A DNA stretch of 64,000 bases, from assembly GCA_030429205.1 (NCBI GenBank), contig JAUICZ010000003.1, positions 212,135 through 276,134 of the forward strand, written 5' to 3'. Source of the stretch: Bacteroidia bacterium (GTDB lineage: Bacteria; Bacteroidota; Bacteroidia; Chitinophagales; Chitinophagaceae). Position numbers and translations under genes: made by a program. The number at the start of each line of letters is the position of its first letter. The stretch's first letter is position 1. Positions 17,683 through 27,091 of the stretch are shown here, piece by piece. Under the pieces are notes generated by a model. It did not search any database. It was not told the DNA's origin and worked only from the letters and a program-made list of their open reading frames with translations.

Positions 17683-18651
17683 CTATTTAACGATTTTCAA
17701 TACCCTCACTTTAATAATGATATAAATGATGATAGCGACTGCAAATAACAGCACTATGCCCAATACGTTTATGTCTACACTTACCAAAAACAGGTTAATA
17801 CCTAGCTGTATTACAGCGTAGATCATGGTGACCCTCATATGCGGCTGTTTCAGCTCATTGGAGAGTACCTGGAACAGATGCTTTCTATGCGCCTCTAACA
17901 CCTTATCTCCTTCTCTCATCCGCTGTATAATGGTCAACCCGGTATCTGCCAGATATAGCGTTAAAAAACACAAATAACGATAATCATTTGTTGCTATGAT
18001 CTTTTGTGCTATTAAAAAACACATCAACACCGCCATGGTTACACTACCCACATCACCTGCAAAGCATTTAGCCTTCTTCCTTGCATTGAAAAACAAGAAG
18101 ATGACAAGTGATATAAATATCACTTTCTCTAGTGCTAGCATTGACGCAGACTCTTCAACAAGCATTAATGGTATCAGTATCGATAAGCTATAAAAGCCTG
18201 TAATACCATTAATACCATCCATAAAGTTGTAGGCATTAATTACGAATACAATAAACACAAAGGCTAACACGCCCATAATTATGGGTATAGAGAGTACACC
18301 TGCTTCGTATAGTATCAAACATGCAGAAAGAATATGTACTAAGAATCGCACTGATCGTGGCAAGTCCTTTAAATCATCTAAGAAGCTGATAAAGCCGGTA
18401 AGCAGAACAGCGATAGTCAAATAAGGGTAAGAAAAACCACTCATAATGGCATAGCATAAAACAGCTATAGGAAATATAATTCCACCTCCACGTATGGTTG
18501 GTTTTGTATGAGAACTTCTATCGTTGGGCTTATCTATTATTTTATACCTGATAGCTACCCTGAAGTAAACAAACATGATCGCTAACAACAGCACGGCCAG
18601 AATGCCGTGCTCAATAGAAAAGCTCAATATTTCAGAATAGTTAAACGTCAT
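17683..18651 (-). CDS. Polyprenyl-phosphate sugar-1-phosphate transferase (WecA/WbpL family)
   Basis: A 322-residue integral membrane enzyme of the MraY/WecA group, with about ten membrane helices. Key motifs are DKPNDRSSHTKP, FLDDLKDLP (catalytic aspartates), NAYNFMDGINGI, GDVGS, and HRKHLFQ. It should move a HexNAc-1-phosphate from a UDP-sugar to undecaprenyl phosphate and so start each repeat unit or chain. ATG 18651 overlaps the end of the WbpV-like reductase by 11 bases, a pairing seen in Pseudomonas wbpV-wbpL, which suggests QuiNAc or FucNAc as the first sugar; this is an inference. It is the last gene of the locus. Confidence 0.9.
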   Translation of the reverse strand: MTFNYSEILSFSIEHGILAVLLLAIMFVYFRVAIRYKIIDKPNDRSSHTKPTIRGGGIIFPIAVLCYAIMSGFSYPYLTIAVLLTGFISFLDDLKDLPRSVRFLVHILSACLILYEAGVLSIPIIMGVLAFVFIVFVINAYNFMDGINGITGFYSLSILIPLMLVEESASMLALEKVIFISLVIFLFFNARKKAKCFAGDVGSVTMAVLMCFLIAQKIIATNDYRYLCFLTLYLADTGLTIIQRMREGDKVLEAHRKHLFQVLSNELKQPHMRVTMIYAVIQLGINLFLVSVDINVLGIVLLFAVAIIIYIIIKVRVLKIVK

Positions 18652-19576
18652 CTTCAAAAGAGGCTACTGTTCTCATTATACCTTGTTTCGTATCTGTTGG
18701 CAGCTTAGCAATACCTAATGCTTTTTTTAACTTGGCATTATCTACTACATAGTTCTCTGTTAGCTTATCCAGCCTTTCTGTATTTACAGGTAGTTTTAAT
18801 ATATCGCCGAATTTTGCAATGGTATCTATCATCCCTTTTGATACATTCCAGATCTTTGCCTTTTTACCCGCAGCTTCTGCAATTATCTCAAACAGTTCTT
18901 GTGTAGATAAACTATCATCGTCTGATATGTTATATACCCCACTCTCTACCTTACTCAACAATAATTTTTCTATTACATAGCAGAAGTTATCAATCGCTAA
19001 AAACGATCTGCTGTTATTATATGCCCCTAAAGGATATGGAAAACCCTTTTTCACAAACTTGTAAAAAAGATTCAGGTTGCCTTTGTTATTAGGACCATGA
19101 ACCATACATGGCCTTAGTATATAATAATCTTTACCTTCCTGCTTGCTGATCTCAATATACTCTTCGGCTTTCAGCTTAGATTTGCCATAAGCAGTAATTG
19201 GGTTAGGGGTAATCTCCTCAGTAAGAACACCTTCAACCTTATCTGTCACTGCCTTTACACTACTGACATATACAAACTTTGTAGCCTCGCTATCTAAATA
19301 GCAATCATACATATACTTTGTCAACTCAAAGTTGACATCGTAATACGCCTCTTCATCTACTGTATTCTTAGTATCATGCGCCAACCCTGCTAAATGTATC
19401 ACAGCATCTATGCCATCAAAGCTGCTGCTCTTTAGCTCATTCCATGATATTTTATTAATACCGGTATCTTTCTTACGACCGACAAGGCTGATTGCTATAC
19501 CTGGAATCTGCTCCTTTAGATACGGAATTAAATTAGAACCAATAAATCCGGACGACCCGGTAATTAATATATGCAT
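18641..19576 (-). CDS. NAD-dependent epimerase/reductase, WbpV-like
   Basis: A 311-residue extended short-chain dehydrogenase. It has the nucleotide-binding motif GSSGFIGSN (7-15), a catalytic Ser (YVSSVKA) and YGKSK as the YxxxK motif. Its best-fitting role by sequence type and by its neighbour is reduction of a UDP-4-keto-6-deoxy-HexNAc to UDP-QuiNAc or UDP-FucNAc, as WbpV does. The 4,6-dehydratase that would feed it (WbpM type) is not in the window. The start codon shares one base with the stop of the upstream gene. UDP-sugar 4-epimerase is the alternative. Confidence 0.8.
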   Translation of the reverse strand: MHILITGSSGFIGSNLIPYLKEQIPGIAISLVGRKKDTGINKISWNELKSSSFDGIDAVIHLAGLAHDTKNTVDEEAYYDVNFELTKYMYDCYLDSEATKFVYVSSVKAVTDKVEGVLTEEITPNPITAYGKSKLKAEEYIEISKQEGKDYYILRPCMVHGPNNKGNLNLFYKFVKKGFPYPLGAYNNSRSFLAIDNFCYVIEKLLLSKVESGVYNISDDDSLSTQELFEIIAEAAGKKAKIWNVSKGMIDTIAKFGDILKLPVNTERLDKLTENYVVDNAKLKKALGIAKLPTDTKQGIMRTVASFEDDV

Positions 19577-20340
19577 CAGTTACTCGACTGATTATTTAGG
19601 ATAAACTCAAACGGTTTGAACACGTATTTCGTGTATATCTTCAAGAAGTTAGTAGGCAGTTTATTTTCCCGACAAGCCCTCTTTATCTCTTTATTAAGAG
19701 TGAGTATGCTATTCAAGTTACGCGTACTAACTCCCCCCATTCTCATGCGCGTTGTTTTCATTGGCAAGTATTTAAAGTTGATATTATTCACCAATAAATA
19801 CCTGATGAGCAGCTCGTAGTCAGCGGCTATTTTATAATCTGTTTTGTAATACCCCAGCTTATCAAACATTTCTCTCTTACAGAAAAAAGAAGGGTGCGGA
19901 GGCATAAAACCCCAGGCAAATTTAGATGGACGCCATTTAGCTGCATTATAATGCCTGAGCACTCGGGTATTTGTATCGTTTACAAATACAATATCCGCTA
20001 TTGTCGCTTCCAGGTCTGCATCTTCTTTAAATGCTTTCGCTATTTTGCTAAGGGTATCATTACTATAGAAAAAATCGTCTGCATTTAAGATACCTACCAC
20101 ATCTCCTGTAGCTGCTTTTATGCCTTTATTCATGGCATCATAAATACCATTGTCTTTTTCAGATATAAACTTTGATATCTTATCACCATACTCCTTCACT
20201 TTGTCAATAGTACCGTCCTTAGACAATCCATCAACAATAATGTATTCAACATCGTTATAGTCTTGCGCTAAAACACTGTCGATACAACCCTGTATGGTAT
20301 CTGCACAATTATATACTACAGTAACAATACTGATCTTCAT
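19576..20340 (-). CDS. Glycosyltransferase family 2
   Basis: A 254-residue GT-A enzyme: MKISIVTVVYNCADTI, IIVDGLSKDGT, the EKDNGIYDAMNKGI segment typical of one GT2 subgroup, and NADD as the metal-binding acidic motif. It adds one sugar from an NDP-sugar on the cytoplasmic face; the sugar is unknown. One-base overlap with the next gene (TGATG). Confidence 0.88.
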   Translation of the reverse strand: MKISIVTVVYNCADTIQGCIDSVLAQDYNDVEYIIVDGLSKDGTIDKVKEYGDKISKFISEKDNGIYDAMNKGIKAATGDVVGILNADDFFYSNDTLSKIAKAFKEDADLEATIADIVFVNDTNTRVLRHYNAAKWRPSKFAWGFMPPHPSFFCKREMFDKLGYYKTDYKIAADYELLIRYLLVNNINFKYLPMKTTRMRMGGVSTRNLNSILTLNKEIKRACRENKLPTNFLKIYTKYVFKPFEFILNNQSSN

Positions 20341-20355
20341 TCGCCGTAACTATTA

Positions 20356-22089
20356 CTAGTCTCTTTTCTTTTCTAAAATAATATTCTCCATTACCAACAT
20401 ATCCATATCTGTTCTCAAATAACAGTCTAACGCTTCGGCAGGAGTATTCACTATTGGCTCATTCTCATTGAAAGATGTATTCAAGAGAATTGGCGTTCCC
20501 GTTTTCTTTCTGAAAGTATCTATCAGGTTATAATAACGAGGACTAACGTCTTTCATTACTGTTTGCAACCTTCCAGTACCATCAACGTGAGTTACTGCAG
20601 GTATCTCATCATATTTCTCCGGCTTAATAGGCAACACTTTTTCCATAAACGGAACATCCTCTACCTTAGTGAAGTATTCACCTACATACTCTTTTAATAT
20701 AGATGGGGCAAATGGTCTGAAGCTCTCTCTTCTTTTGATCTTACTATTTAAAAGTTCTTTTGCTTTGTCGTTGCGCGGGTCTGCAATAATACTTCTTCCA
20801 CCCAATGCCCTCGGGCCAAACTCTGCTCTGCCAGAGAACCAACCTACAACACCCGGCTCCAACAATTTATCTGTAACTCTATCGTATAACTCATCATCAC
20901 TCAACTTCACATAATCTACACCCTTTTCTTTCAAATAGGCTTCTATCTCATCATTCGTAAAACGGCTGCCAGTATACGCGCTATATATTGCTTCCGAACG
21001 AGGGTTCTCTAATACATGATTATATAAGTATAAACCAGCGCCCATTGAGATACCGGCATCATGACCTGCAGATGGTATATACACTTTCTCGAATGGTGTT
21101 TGTGATAAAATCTTACCATTTGCCACAGAGTTCTGAGCAACACCACCCGCAACACATACATTTTTAAGTCCTGTACGTTCTTGAAGTTTATTCAGGATAT
21201 GCATAATCAACTCTTCACACACTCTTTGTACAGATGACGCAAGATCTTTATGGTGTTGTGTCAGCTCATCACCTTTACTTCTTGCAGGTCCAAAGAGGTC
21301 TTCAATTTTAGAAGAATACAGTTGAGATACTGTCGGGATATTATTTTCGTAATCGAGCTTGATCTTGGTTGCTGGTGTAAAGTATTTTTGATCCCAAGTG
21401 AATAACCCGTTATCCGTAAACTTCAACACCTTCTTTATTTCATCAACGTATTTTGGTTCACCATACGGAGCTAGCCCCATTACTTTATATTCATCGCCAT
21501 AATGAGGGAAACCTAAATATTGTGTAAATGCCGTATAAAACAACCCTGCAGAAACCGGGAAGTCTACAGAATCTAAAACTTCTATTTTATTACCTCTACC
21601 AACACCTATCATGGTTGTAGTAAAATCACCAGAACCATCTATAGACAAAATTGCAGATTCCTCAAACGGGCTCGCAAAAAATGCAGATGCTAAATGACTT
21701 CTATGGTGCTCAATCTGGTGAATCTTTGGTTTGATCATCTCTGCGTCAACGCCAAACTCTTTAGCAAATTCATCTTCAAGAGAAGATACACTTTTAGCAT
21801 TCTTGAGCCTGTCCATCACCATGCCTACATTAGCTAATGGATTTTTAGCTAAAAAGGCCATCTTATTTTTCAGCTTTGCTTTGGGATCTCTACCTATCGC
21901 AATATGATCTAACTCCTCAAGCGTGATACCTGCTTCTTTTAAACAGAAAGCAATAGCCTTTGCCGGAAAGCCAGCCCAGTGCTTTACTCTGGTAAAACGT
22001 TCTTCTTCGGTAGCTGCTATTAGTTTTCCGTCTACAAATATCGCAGCACTCGAGTCTGCATGGTAACCGTTAATTCCTAAAATTGTCAT
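20356..22089 (-). CDS. Carbamoyltransferase (NodU/CmcH family)
   Basis: A 577-residue protein with the N-terminal ASKHA-like domain (LGINGYHADSSAAIF, EEERFTRVKHW, the HHRSHLASAFF metal motif, SIDGSGDFTTT, VAGGVAQNSVANG). A C-terminal YrdC-like domain follows (SGRAEFGPRALGGRSI, FRPFAPSIL, LLNTSFNENEPIVN). The family uses carbamoyl phosphate and ATP to carbamoylate a hydroxyl group, for example on Nod factors. Here the acceptor is probably a sugar of the repeat unit. It sits 15 bases before the GT2 gene and 20 bases after another glycosyltransferase. Confidence 0.92.
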   Translation of the reverse strand: MTILGINGYHADSSAAIFVDGKLIAATEEERFTRVKHWAGFPAKAIAFCLKEAGITLEELDHIAIGRDPKAKLKNKMAFLAKNPLANVGMVMDRLKNAKSVSSLEDEFAKEFGVDAEMIKPKIHQIEHHRSHLASAFFASPFEESAILSIDGSGDFTTTMIGVGRGNKIEVLDSVDFPVSAGLFYTAFTQYLGFPHYGDEYKVMGLAPYGEPKYVDEIKKVLKFTDNGLFTWDQKYFTPATKIKLDYENNIPTVSQLYSSKIEDLFGPARSKGDELTQHHKDLASSVQRVCEELIMHILNKLQERTGLKNVCVAGGVAQNSVANGKILSQTPFEKVYIPSAGHDAGISMGAGLYLYNHVLENPRSEAIYSAYTGSRFTNDEIEAYLKEKGVDYVKLSDDELYDRVTDKLLEPGVVGWFSGRAEFGPRALGGRSIIADPRNDKAKELLNSKIKRRESFRPFAPSILKEYVGEYFTKVEDVPFMEKVLPIKPEKYDEIPAVTHVDGTGRLQTVMKDVSPRYYNLIDTFRKKTGTPILLNTSFNENEPIVNTPAEALDCYLRTDMDMLVMENIILEKKRD

Positions 22090-22109
22090 TTCTGTATTTG
22101 TTTTTCTCC

Positions 22110-23222
22110 TTAGTTAGAAGAGAACATGTTTATATATTCTGATTGTACTTTTTCAATATCAAATTGCTGCAACACATACTTTCTGCTATCCTCCGATTGT
22201 TTCCTGTATGCTTCATTATCTACTTCTGCCATCTCACTCAAAGTAGCAGCAAATTCTTCTATATTTTCCGGTGTCAGGTTGTAGCCCGCATCAGCTGCCC
22301 TCAACCCATTCCATGGCGTTTTATGACTGGTTAATACCGGTCTGCCGGCAGATAATGCTTCATATATCGCATGCCCGAAATTTTCACTTTTACTTGGCAG
22401 CACAAAATAGTGATATTCTTTCAGGGCATTTAATACCTCTTGAGGTTTAACCTCACCTTTATATTGCACCGTTACATTAAACCTCAGTTCCTTAATCTTT
22501 GTTTTGCAGGTGTCCCAATAAGCCGCATCTTTCACCGGTCCGTATATATCGTAAATAATATCAGCCTCACATTCGTTCAGGGCCTCTAACACCAGCAATA
22601 TGTTTTTCATGGGGCTGATCAATGATATACTGACCAGTTTCACTTTACCCTTTTCTTTATGTACTGGCAAAACGTAATCATTCAAATTAGGCAGGTTGGT
22701 CACGTTCCACACATGAGCACTATTGCCCATTTCATCTTTTATATAACCTACTTCCTCATCGGCTGTAGCGTGAAAAGAGCATTTTTTATGCAACCCAAGC
22801 AATTTAAATGCAGTTAAAAACAACTTCTTCTTCAAACTCTTTTGCGACAGAGCTCCCGGATGAAGCATCCCTCTTGCAGACAAGATTTTGCGACTGCGCT
22901 TATACATTAGAGGGTATATTGTATAAGTTAATGAGTACAGCCCATTTATAAATATCACATCAGGATTTACATCATTAATGATCTTATGAGTTTGTTTTTT
23001 ATTGAGTTTTGTATTGTTGTAATATACCTTAACACCATCTACATCTACCCAACTATTACATGTTACATCCAAAGACACGTTATTCAAGTCACTACTTGAG
23101 CAAAACACATAAGCTTCATGACCGCTACTAGCTAAATACTTTGCCAGATTACTGATAGATTGTATAGGGCCTCCGGCGCGAAATGCCGGTAAGTAATATT
23201 GATATGAAATCAGTAGCCTCAC
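22110..23222 (-). CDS. Glycosyltransferase family 4 (GT-B)
   Basis: A 370-residue GT-B enzyme. The N-terminal domain begins MRLLISYQYYLPAFRAGGPI. The C-terminal NDP-sugar domain has SKSENFGHAIYEALSAG, the E-x7-E region of retaining GT4 enzymes. It starts with GTG, whose G is the last base of the preceding TAG stop. The sugar is not predictable. Confidence 0.87.
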   Translation of the reverse strand: MRLLISYQYYLPAFRAGGPIQSISNLAKYLASSGHEAYVFCSSSDLNNVSLDVTCNSWVDVDGVKVYYNNTKLNKKQTHKIINDVNPDVIFINGLYSLTYTIYPLMYKRSRKILSARGMLHPGALSQKSLKKKLFLTAFKLLGLHKKCSFHATADEEVGYIKDEMGNSAHVWNVTNLPNLNDYVLPVHKEKGKVKLVSISLISPMKNILLVLEALNECEADIIYDIYGPVKDAAYWDTCKTKIKELRFNVTVQYKGEVKPQEVLNALKEYHYFVLPSKSENFGHAIYEALSAGRPVLTSHKTPWNGLRAADAGYNLTPENIEEFAATLSEMAEVDNEAYRKQSEDSRKYVLQQFDIEKVQSEYINMFSSN

Positions 23223-24646
23223 TATTTTTCTGTAATGTACTTCTCTATTTTAGGGAATAGGTATACATAGCCCAGAACCAATAACGCAATGTTATTTCTT
23301 ACTGTGCCCAAAAAGAAGATCGTATCAGACTCAAATGTTCCTAAACTCAGGAATATACCTATTAGTAAAGAAAATGTAAATAGTGGATTATAACCCGGCT
23401 TTATCAGTATATACTTCATTATATACCCCAACATGGCAATAATAAGCAACAATGGGATAAACATAAAGTATAGCCCAAAGTCAATATACAAATCGCAAAA
23501 ATATCCCATAGATATTGAGGTCCCTTTAACGGCACTGCTAAATATACGCCCGGTATAGTATGAAGTTCTTATGGATGCATCTTTAACTCCTTTGTCCGGG
23601 TTTAGAAAGCGTGGAATCAACAAAAACTTAAGGGACTCAATCATGTCAGCACCTTCCTGATGATCAATCTGCGATGGAACTCTATTATATACCTCTGTAT
23701 AGCGTTCCATATACTGTATTCTCGATAAGAATATCTTTCCCCCTTCTTGTATGGCATTCATGTCCGTTTCTCCGAACTGATCAAAAATATACATCAGAGC
23801 CTCTGTATTGCTAACATTGACTTCTTGCATCTTACTACCCTGATTTAAGAACTGCCTATAATCACCCTTTATGTAGGACCAGAAAGAAAAGAATATGAAT
23901 ATCAATATAAATGCCGGGGCAATCCTAACAATAACTCTCGATTTAATAACAGGATATACTGTGAAGTACACGATGATAATGAGGAAAAGCGTCTCCTTAA
24001 AATCAGAGAAAAACGAAGCAAAGCTTAACACAAAATCAAATATCACAATCCCTAATATTATCCTGTTGGCTTTTGTTTTAGTAAGCAGTAGTACAAATAC
24101 CAACACTGCTACAAACAAAGTCTTTACACTATTAAGTGTTTGTGCCAATTGGTATAATGAAGGGCTTACCCTGGAAACTGATATCAATACGGGGATCACT
24201 ACGATTGATGCCACATAGCAGATAATCACATTTTTTACATTAATCTGTTCGGCATACTTCTGCAACCGTTCTAAACCCAAAGAACTATTATCTATTCTTT
24301 GCAAATACCGTCCGGCTACTATTCCCATTATCATAATCTGCAAGAGCGTCATAAAAAACAGGAACTCCGTATCCTTACTCTCATACGCAACATCCAATGT
24401 TGCCCCCTGAAAGTCTGCATATAATATACAGGCAAATATCTGTACCCAATGAAACGTTAAGAAAAACAACATGACAGGCGGCACATAAGGCTTCCATAAT
24501 GCTTTTATCAAAACAATCAACACGAAACCAGACAGTAAACAAAGTAGAAAATGGTGCGAGAAAACACCATATATGCCAAAGAGCAACATGAAGATTCCTT
24601 CTATTCCACTTACCTCTTCTTGTATTTGTTTTATCGTATTATTCAC
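23222..24646 (-). CDS. Wzy-like O-antigen/oligosaccharide polymerase
   Basis: A 474-residue multi-spanning membrane protein with about eleven to twelve hydrophobic segments. A large polar loop lies late in the sequence (about 255-365; DQFGETDMNAIQ, MERYTEVYNRVPSQ, PRFLNPDK). This layout is that of Wzy-type polymerases that join lipid-linked repeat units on the periplasmic face. No short catalytic signature exists for the family, so the call rests on topology and context. It starts with GTG. A WaaL-type ligase or an exporter component are alternatives. Confidence 0.68.
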   Translation of the reverse strand: MNNTIKQIQEEVSGIEGIFMLLFGIYGVFSHHFLLCLLSGFVLIVLIKALWKPYVPPVMLFFLTFHWVQIFACILYADFQGATLDVAYESKDTEFLFFMTLLQIMIMGIVAGRYLQRIDNSSLGLERLQKYAEQINVKNVIICYVASIVVIPVLISVSRVSPSLYQLAQTLNSVKTLFVAVLVFVLLLTKTKANRIILGIVIFDFVLSFASFFSDFKETLFLIIIVYFTVYPVIKSRVIVRIAPAFILIFIFFSFWSYIKGDYRQFLNQGSKMQEVNVSNTEALMYIFDQFGETDMNAIQEGGKIFLSRIQYMERYTEVYNRVPSQIDHQEGADMIESLKFLLIPRFLNPDKGVKDASIRTSYYTGRIFSSAVKGTSISMGYFCDLYIDFGLYFMFIPLLLIIAMLGYIMKYILIKPGYNPLFTFSLLIGIFLSLGTFESDTIFFLGTVRNNIALLVLGYVYLFPKIEKYITEK

Positions 24647-24651
24647 GAACT

Positions 24652-25818
24652 CTACTTACTGCTTTTTAGTAATTTACTAATCGTGGACACTATACTACTA
24701 AACGAATATATATTCAGCTTAGCAATATTCTCTGCCTTTACACTCTTCTTCAGAGTATCACCCTGCATGTAGCTTTGTACAAACTTCGCGGCTTTATCAT
24801 AACCATCTATATCTACAACCACTCCATTCTTCCCTTCGGTTATCATATCCGGCGCACAACCTGTTTTATGGGTGGTTATAACTGCTCTACCGCATGCCAT
24901 AGCTTCGTTTATTGCCAGCCCCCATGTTTCCCCGGGCCCTACAGATGGCAACACAAAGATATCTGCCAATCTGTAAACCACAGGCATATTCGTTTGGTTT
25001 TGGAAACCTAAGAATATAAATCGATCATCTTCACTAACTTTTGTTTTTAACTCCTCTTCCAGCTCACCATTACCAACAAAAACAAACTTCAGGTTATCAT
25101 TACCCAACAATTTAGCAAGCTCAATTAAAAAGAAAGGGTTCTTTTTCTTATTAAACTTTCCTGCAAACAGTAACACCGTATCATTCTCCTTTATCCCTAA
25201 TTCAGTTCTCCACTTCCGGGCTGCTTGTTCCTGTTCATCACTGTTTTTAGAAAAACGTTCATTATCTACTGCATGTGGTGTAAATACAAGCTGACGCTCT
25301 TTCACGCCATGTGCTAAAAAGTAATCTTTATTATTCTGACCAACATAGAGTGCATAATCAATAAATGAATACACATACTTTAAAAACATCCTCCTGAGCA
25401 TGCGTTTCAGCCCGCCTTGCTCATCCAACAATGTTGAATCCCCCCTGAAGAGAACCGGGATTTTATTCTTAAAATATCTCAGGCATTTTAGATGGCTTTT
25501 AAATGCCCAGCCAAAAACTAATACCGCTTCTGCTCCCCAATTTTCAATCTCCTTATTTAAGCTTGGGTTATCTATACCTTTAAAATGATGTGAGCCCGGC
25601 TGCGTCGAGATGTTTTTCACAAAGCTATAGTCATAACCTGTTAACAAAGGTATATCCCATTTCACCACTCTGCCAAAACCGGGGTCATACTTCTCACTGG
25701 TTTCTGACTGCTCCCAGGTATAAAAAACCTTTACTTCTACACCTTCTTCTTCCGACAAAAGCTGAAACCAAGGTGCATTATACTGTATAGGGTGGGTAGA
25801 AACTACTGCCAGCTTCAT
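24652..25818 (-). CDS. Glycosyltransferase family 4 (GT-B)
   Basis: A 388-residue GT-B enzyme beginning MKLAVVSTHPIQYNAPWF. The C-terminal domain has LLFAGKFNKKKNP, a GFQNQ segment and PSVGPGETWGLAINEAMAC, which contains the conserved acidic donor-binding motif. It overlaps the next upstream gene by one base (the ATG of this gene meets its TGA), so translation is coupled. Confidence 0.88.
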   Translation of the reverse strand: MKLAVVSTHPIQYNAPWFQLLSEEEGVEVKVFYTWEQSETSEKYDPGFGRVVKWDIPLLTGYDYSFVKNISTQPGSHHFKGIDNPSLNKEIENWGAEAVLVFGWAFKSHLKCLRYFKNKIPVLFRGDSTLLDEQGGLKRMLRRMFLKYVYSFIDYALYVGQNNKDYFLAHGVKERQLVFTPHAVDNERFSKNSDEQEQAARKWRTELGIKENDTVLLFAGKFNKKKNPFFLIELAKLLGNDNLKFVFVGNGELEEELKTKVSEDDRFIFLGFQNQTNMPVVYRLADIFVLPSVGPGETWGLAINEAMACGRAVITTHKTGCAPDMITEGKNGVVVDIDGYDKAAKFVQSYMQGDTLKKSVKAENIAKLNIYSFSSIVSTISKLLKSSK

Positions 25819-27086
25819 TATGATGTTGCTCTGTTTAACAATTCAACTAATTGTTTTGTAACACTTCTTGCACTGTACTTATCAAAAGCCTCGTAATCTA
25901 CTTTTGCTGTATCAAACGTAGCGATAAAACCTTCGTAAGACTTGTATAAACTGGTAAATTCTTTAGCTATCTTCTCTAACTCATCCGGATAAAAAGCATA
26001 CCCCATACCTGCATGTGTAGTTTGTACTACTTTAAGTGCAGTTGACTCGTGATGCAATAATGCCAATATTGGTTTCTTTGACAATACTCCCTGATACACT
26101 TTTGATGGCGTGTAGTGAGGCTCTGTACTACCCAAAATAAACACACCCGTTGCTGCATCTAAATGAACCAACACGTCCAGATAAGGTATCCTTGCGGGAT
26201 ATTCAAACACAACATCCTGCCAGATATTATACTTCTCAGCCAGAGGTTTTATGTTATAACTTTCTGAGCTATTGGTATTACTACCAGTACCAATAAAATG
26301 AATCTCCAGTTTATTGAATTGCTCCTTATTATTACTGATTGCTTTAAATATTTCCTCTAGTGGCGCATATGCTTTCGGTAACATAGCCCCCGCGTATACT
26401 AATTGAATCTTACCTTCTTTCTGCTGAAATAAGTAAGGCTTTATGTTTAATGAGGGTACAATCTCATAATCTTTTTTCTCACCACCATATGGCATTGCAC
26501 CAGCTATACACTGTTCTTCTAGATGCGGATTACGATCATATACTCCTTTGTAATAACCTGCTGCCACACCTGTTATGACCGATGCTTTTCTTACTGCTAT
26601 CGGCTCCAGTATATTGGCTACCAACTCACTCAATTTATGCCTCCATGATGTTTTACTATCAGGAAAAGGGTGCACCCATGGGTCTATAAAATCGATACCA
26701 TACATTATTCCGGTACTGCTGTGCAGCATCCTACCCAACAGAGCTACATAAAAAGATGGTATTGGAATATATAAGAAGTCATAGCCTTCTGTTTTGATCA
26801 GCTGTTTTGCTCTTCTATACAATTGGAAAAAGCCACGCAATCCAATATCTCCAATCAATCTGGGCTTGGTAACATTATATGCTTTTACTTTTTCTATTCG
26901 TTGACTTTCGGGTAATAATTTTACCAGATTCCAGTCGTGCTTCTCCTCATAATAATCTTCATGAACAGCAAGAATGGTTGGCTCCCAGCCAAAATCAGGT
27001 AAATGTTGTGCAAATAACCTAGATCTGTGTACCGCTGCTAAGTTTGATGGTGGATAGTGTGGTGTTATGATTAATATTTTCTTCAT
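25818..27086 (-). CDS. Glycosyltransferase, GT-B type
   Basis: A 422-residue protein with the layout of WcaI/WbuB-like GT4 enzymes: MKKILIITPHYPPSNLAAVHR at the start, an IQLVYAGAMLP segment opening the second domain, and YTPSKVYQGVLSKKPILALL near the end. The E-x7-E motif is not obvious, which makes it a divergent member. It lies 5 bases after the deacetylase gene. Confidence 0.8.
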   Translation of the reverse strand: MKKILIITPHYPPSNLAAVHRSRLFAQHLPDFGWEPTILAVHEDYYEEKHDWNLVKLLPESQRIEKVKAYNVTKPRLIGDIGLRGFFQLYRRAKQLIKTEGYDFLYIPIPSFYVALLGRMLHSSTGIMYGIDFIDPWVHPFPDSKTSWRHKLSELVANILEPIAVRKASVITGVAAGYYKGVYDRNPHLEEQCIAGAMPYGGEKKDYEIVPSLNIKPYLFQQKEGKIQLVYAGAMLPKAYAPLEEIFKAISNNKEQFNKLEIHFIGTGSNTNSSESYNIKPLAEKYNIWQDVVFEYPARIPYLDVLVHLDAATGVFILGSTEPHYTPSKVYQGVLSKKPILALLHHESTALKVVQTTHAGMGYAFYPDELEKIAKEFTSLYKSYEGFIATFDTAKVDYEAFDKYSARSVTKQLVELLNRATS

Positions 27087-27091
27087 TCCTT

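Noticed and set aside
23895..24218. Open frame antisense to the Wzy-like gene
   Set aside because: Low-complexity Asn/Thr/Ile-rich translation that arises from the AT-rich membrane-protein gene on the other strand.
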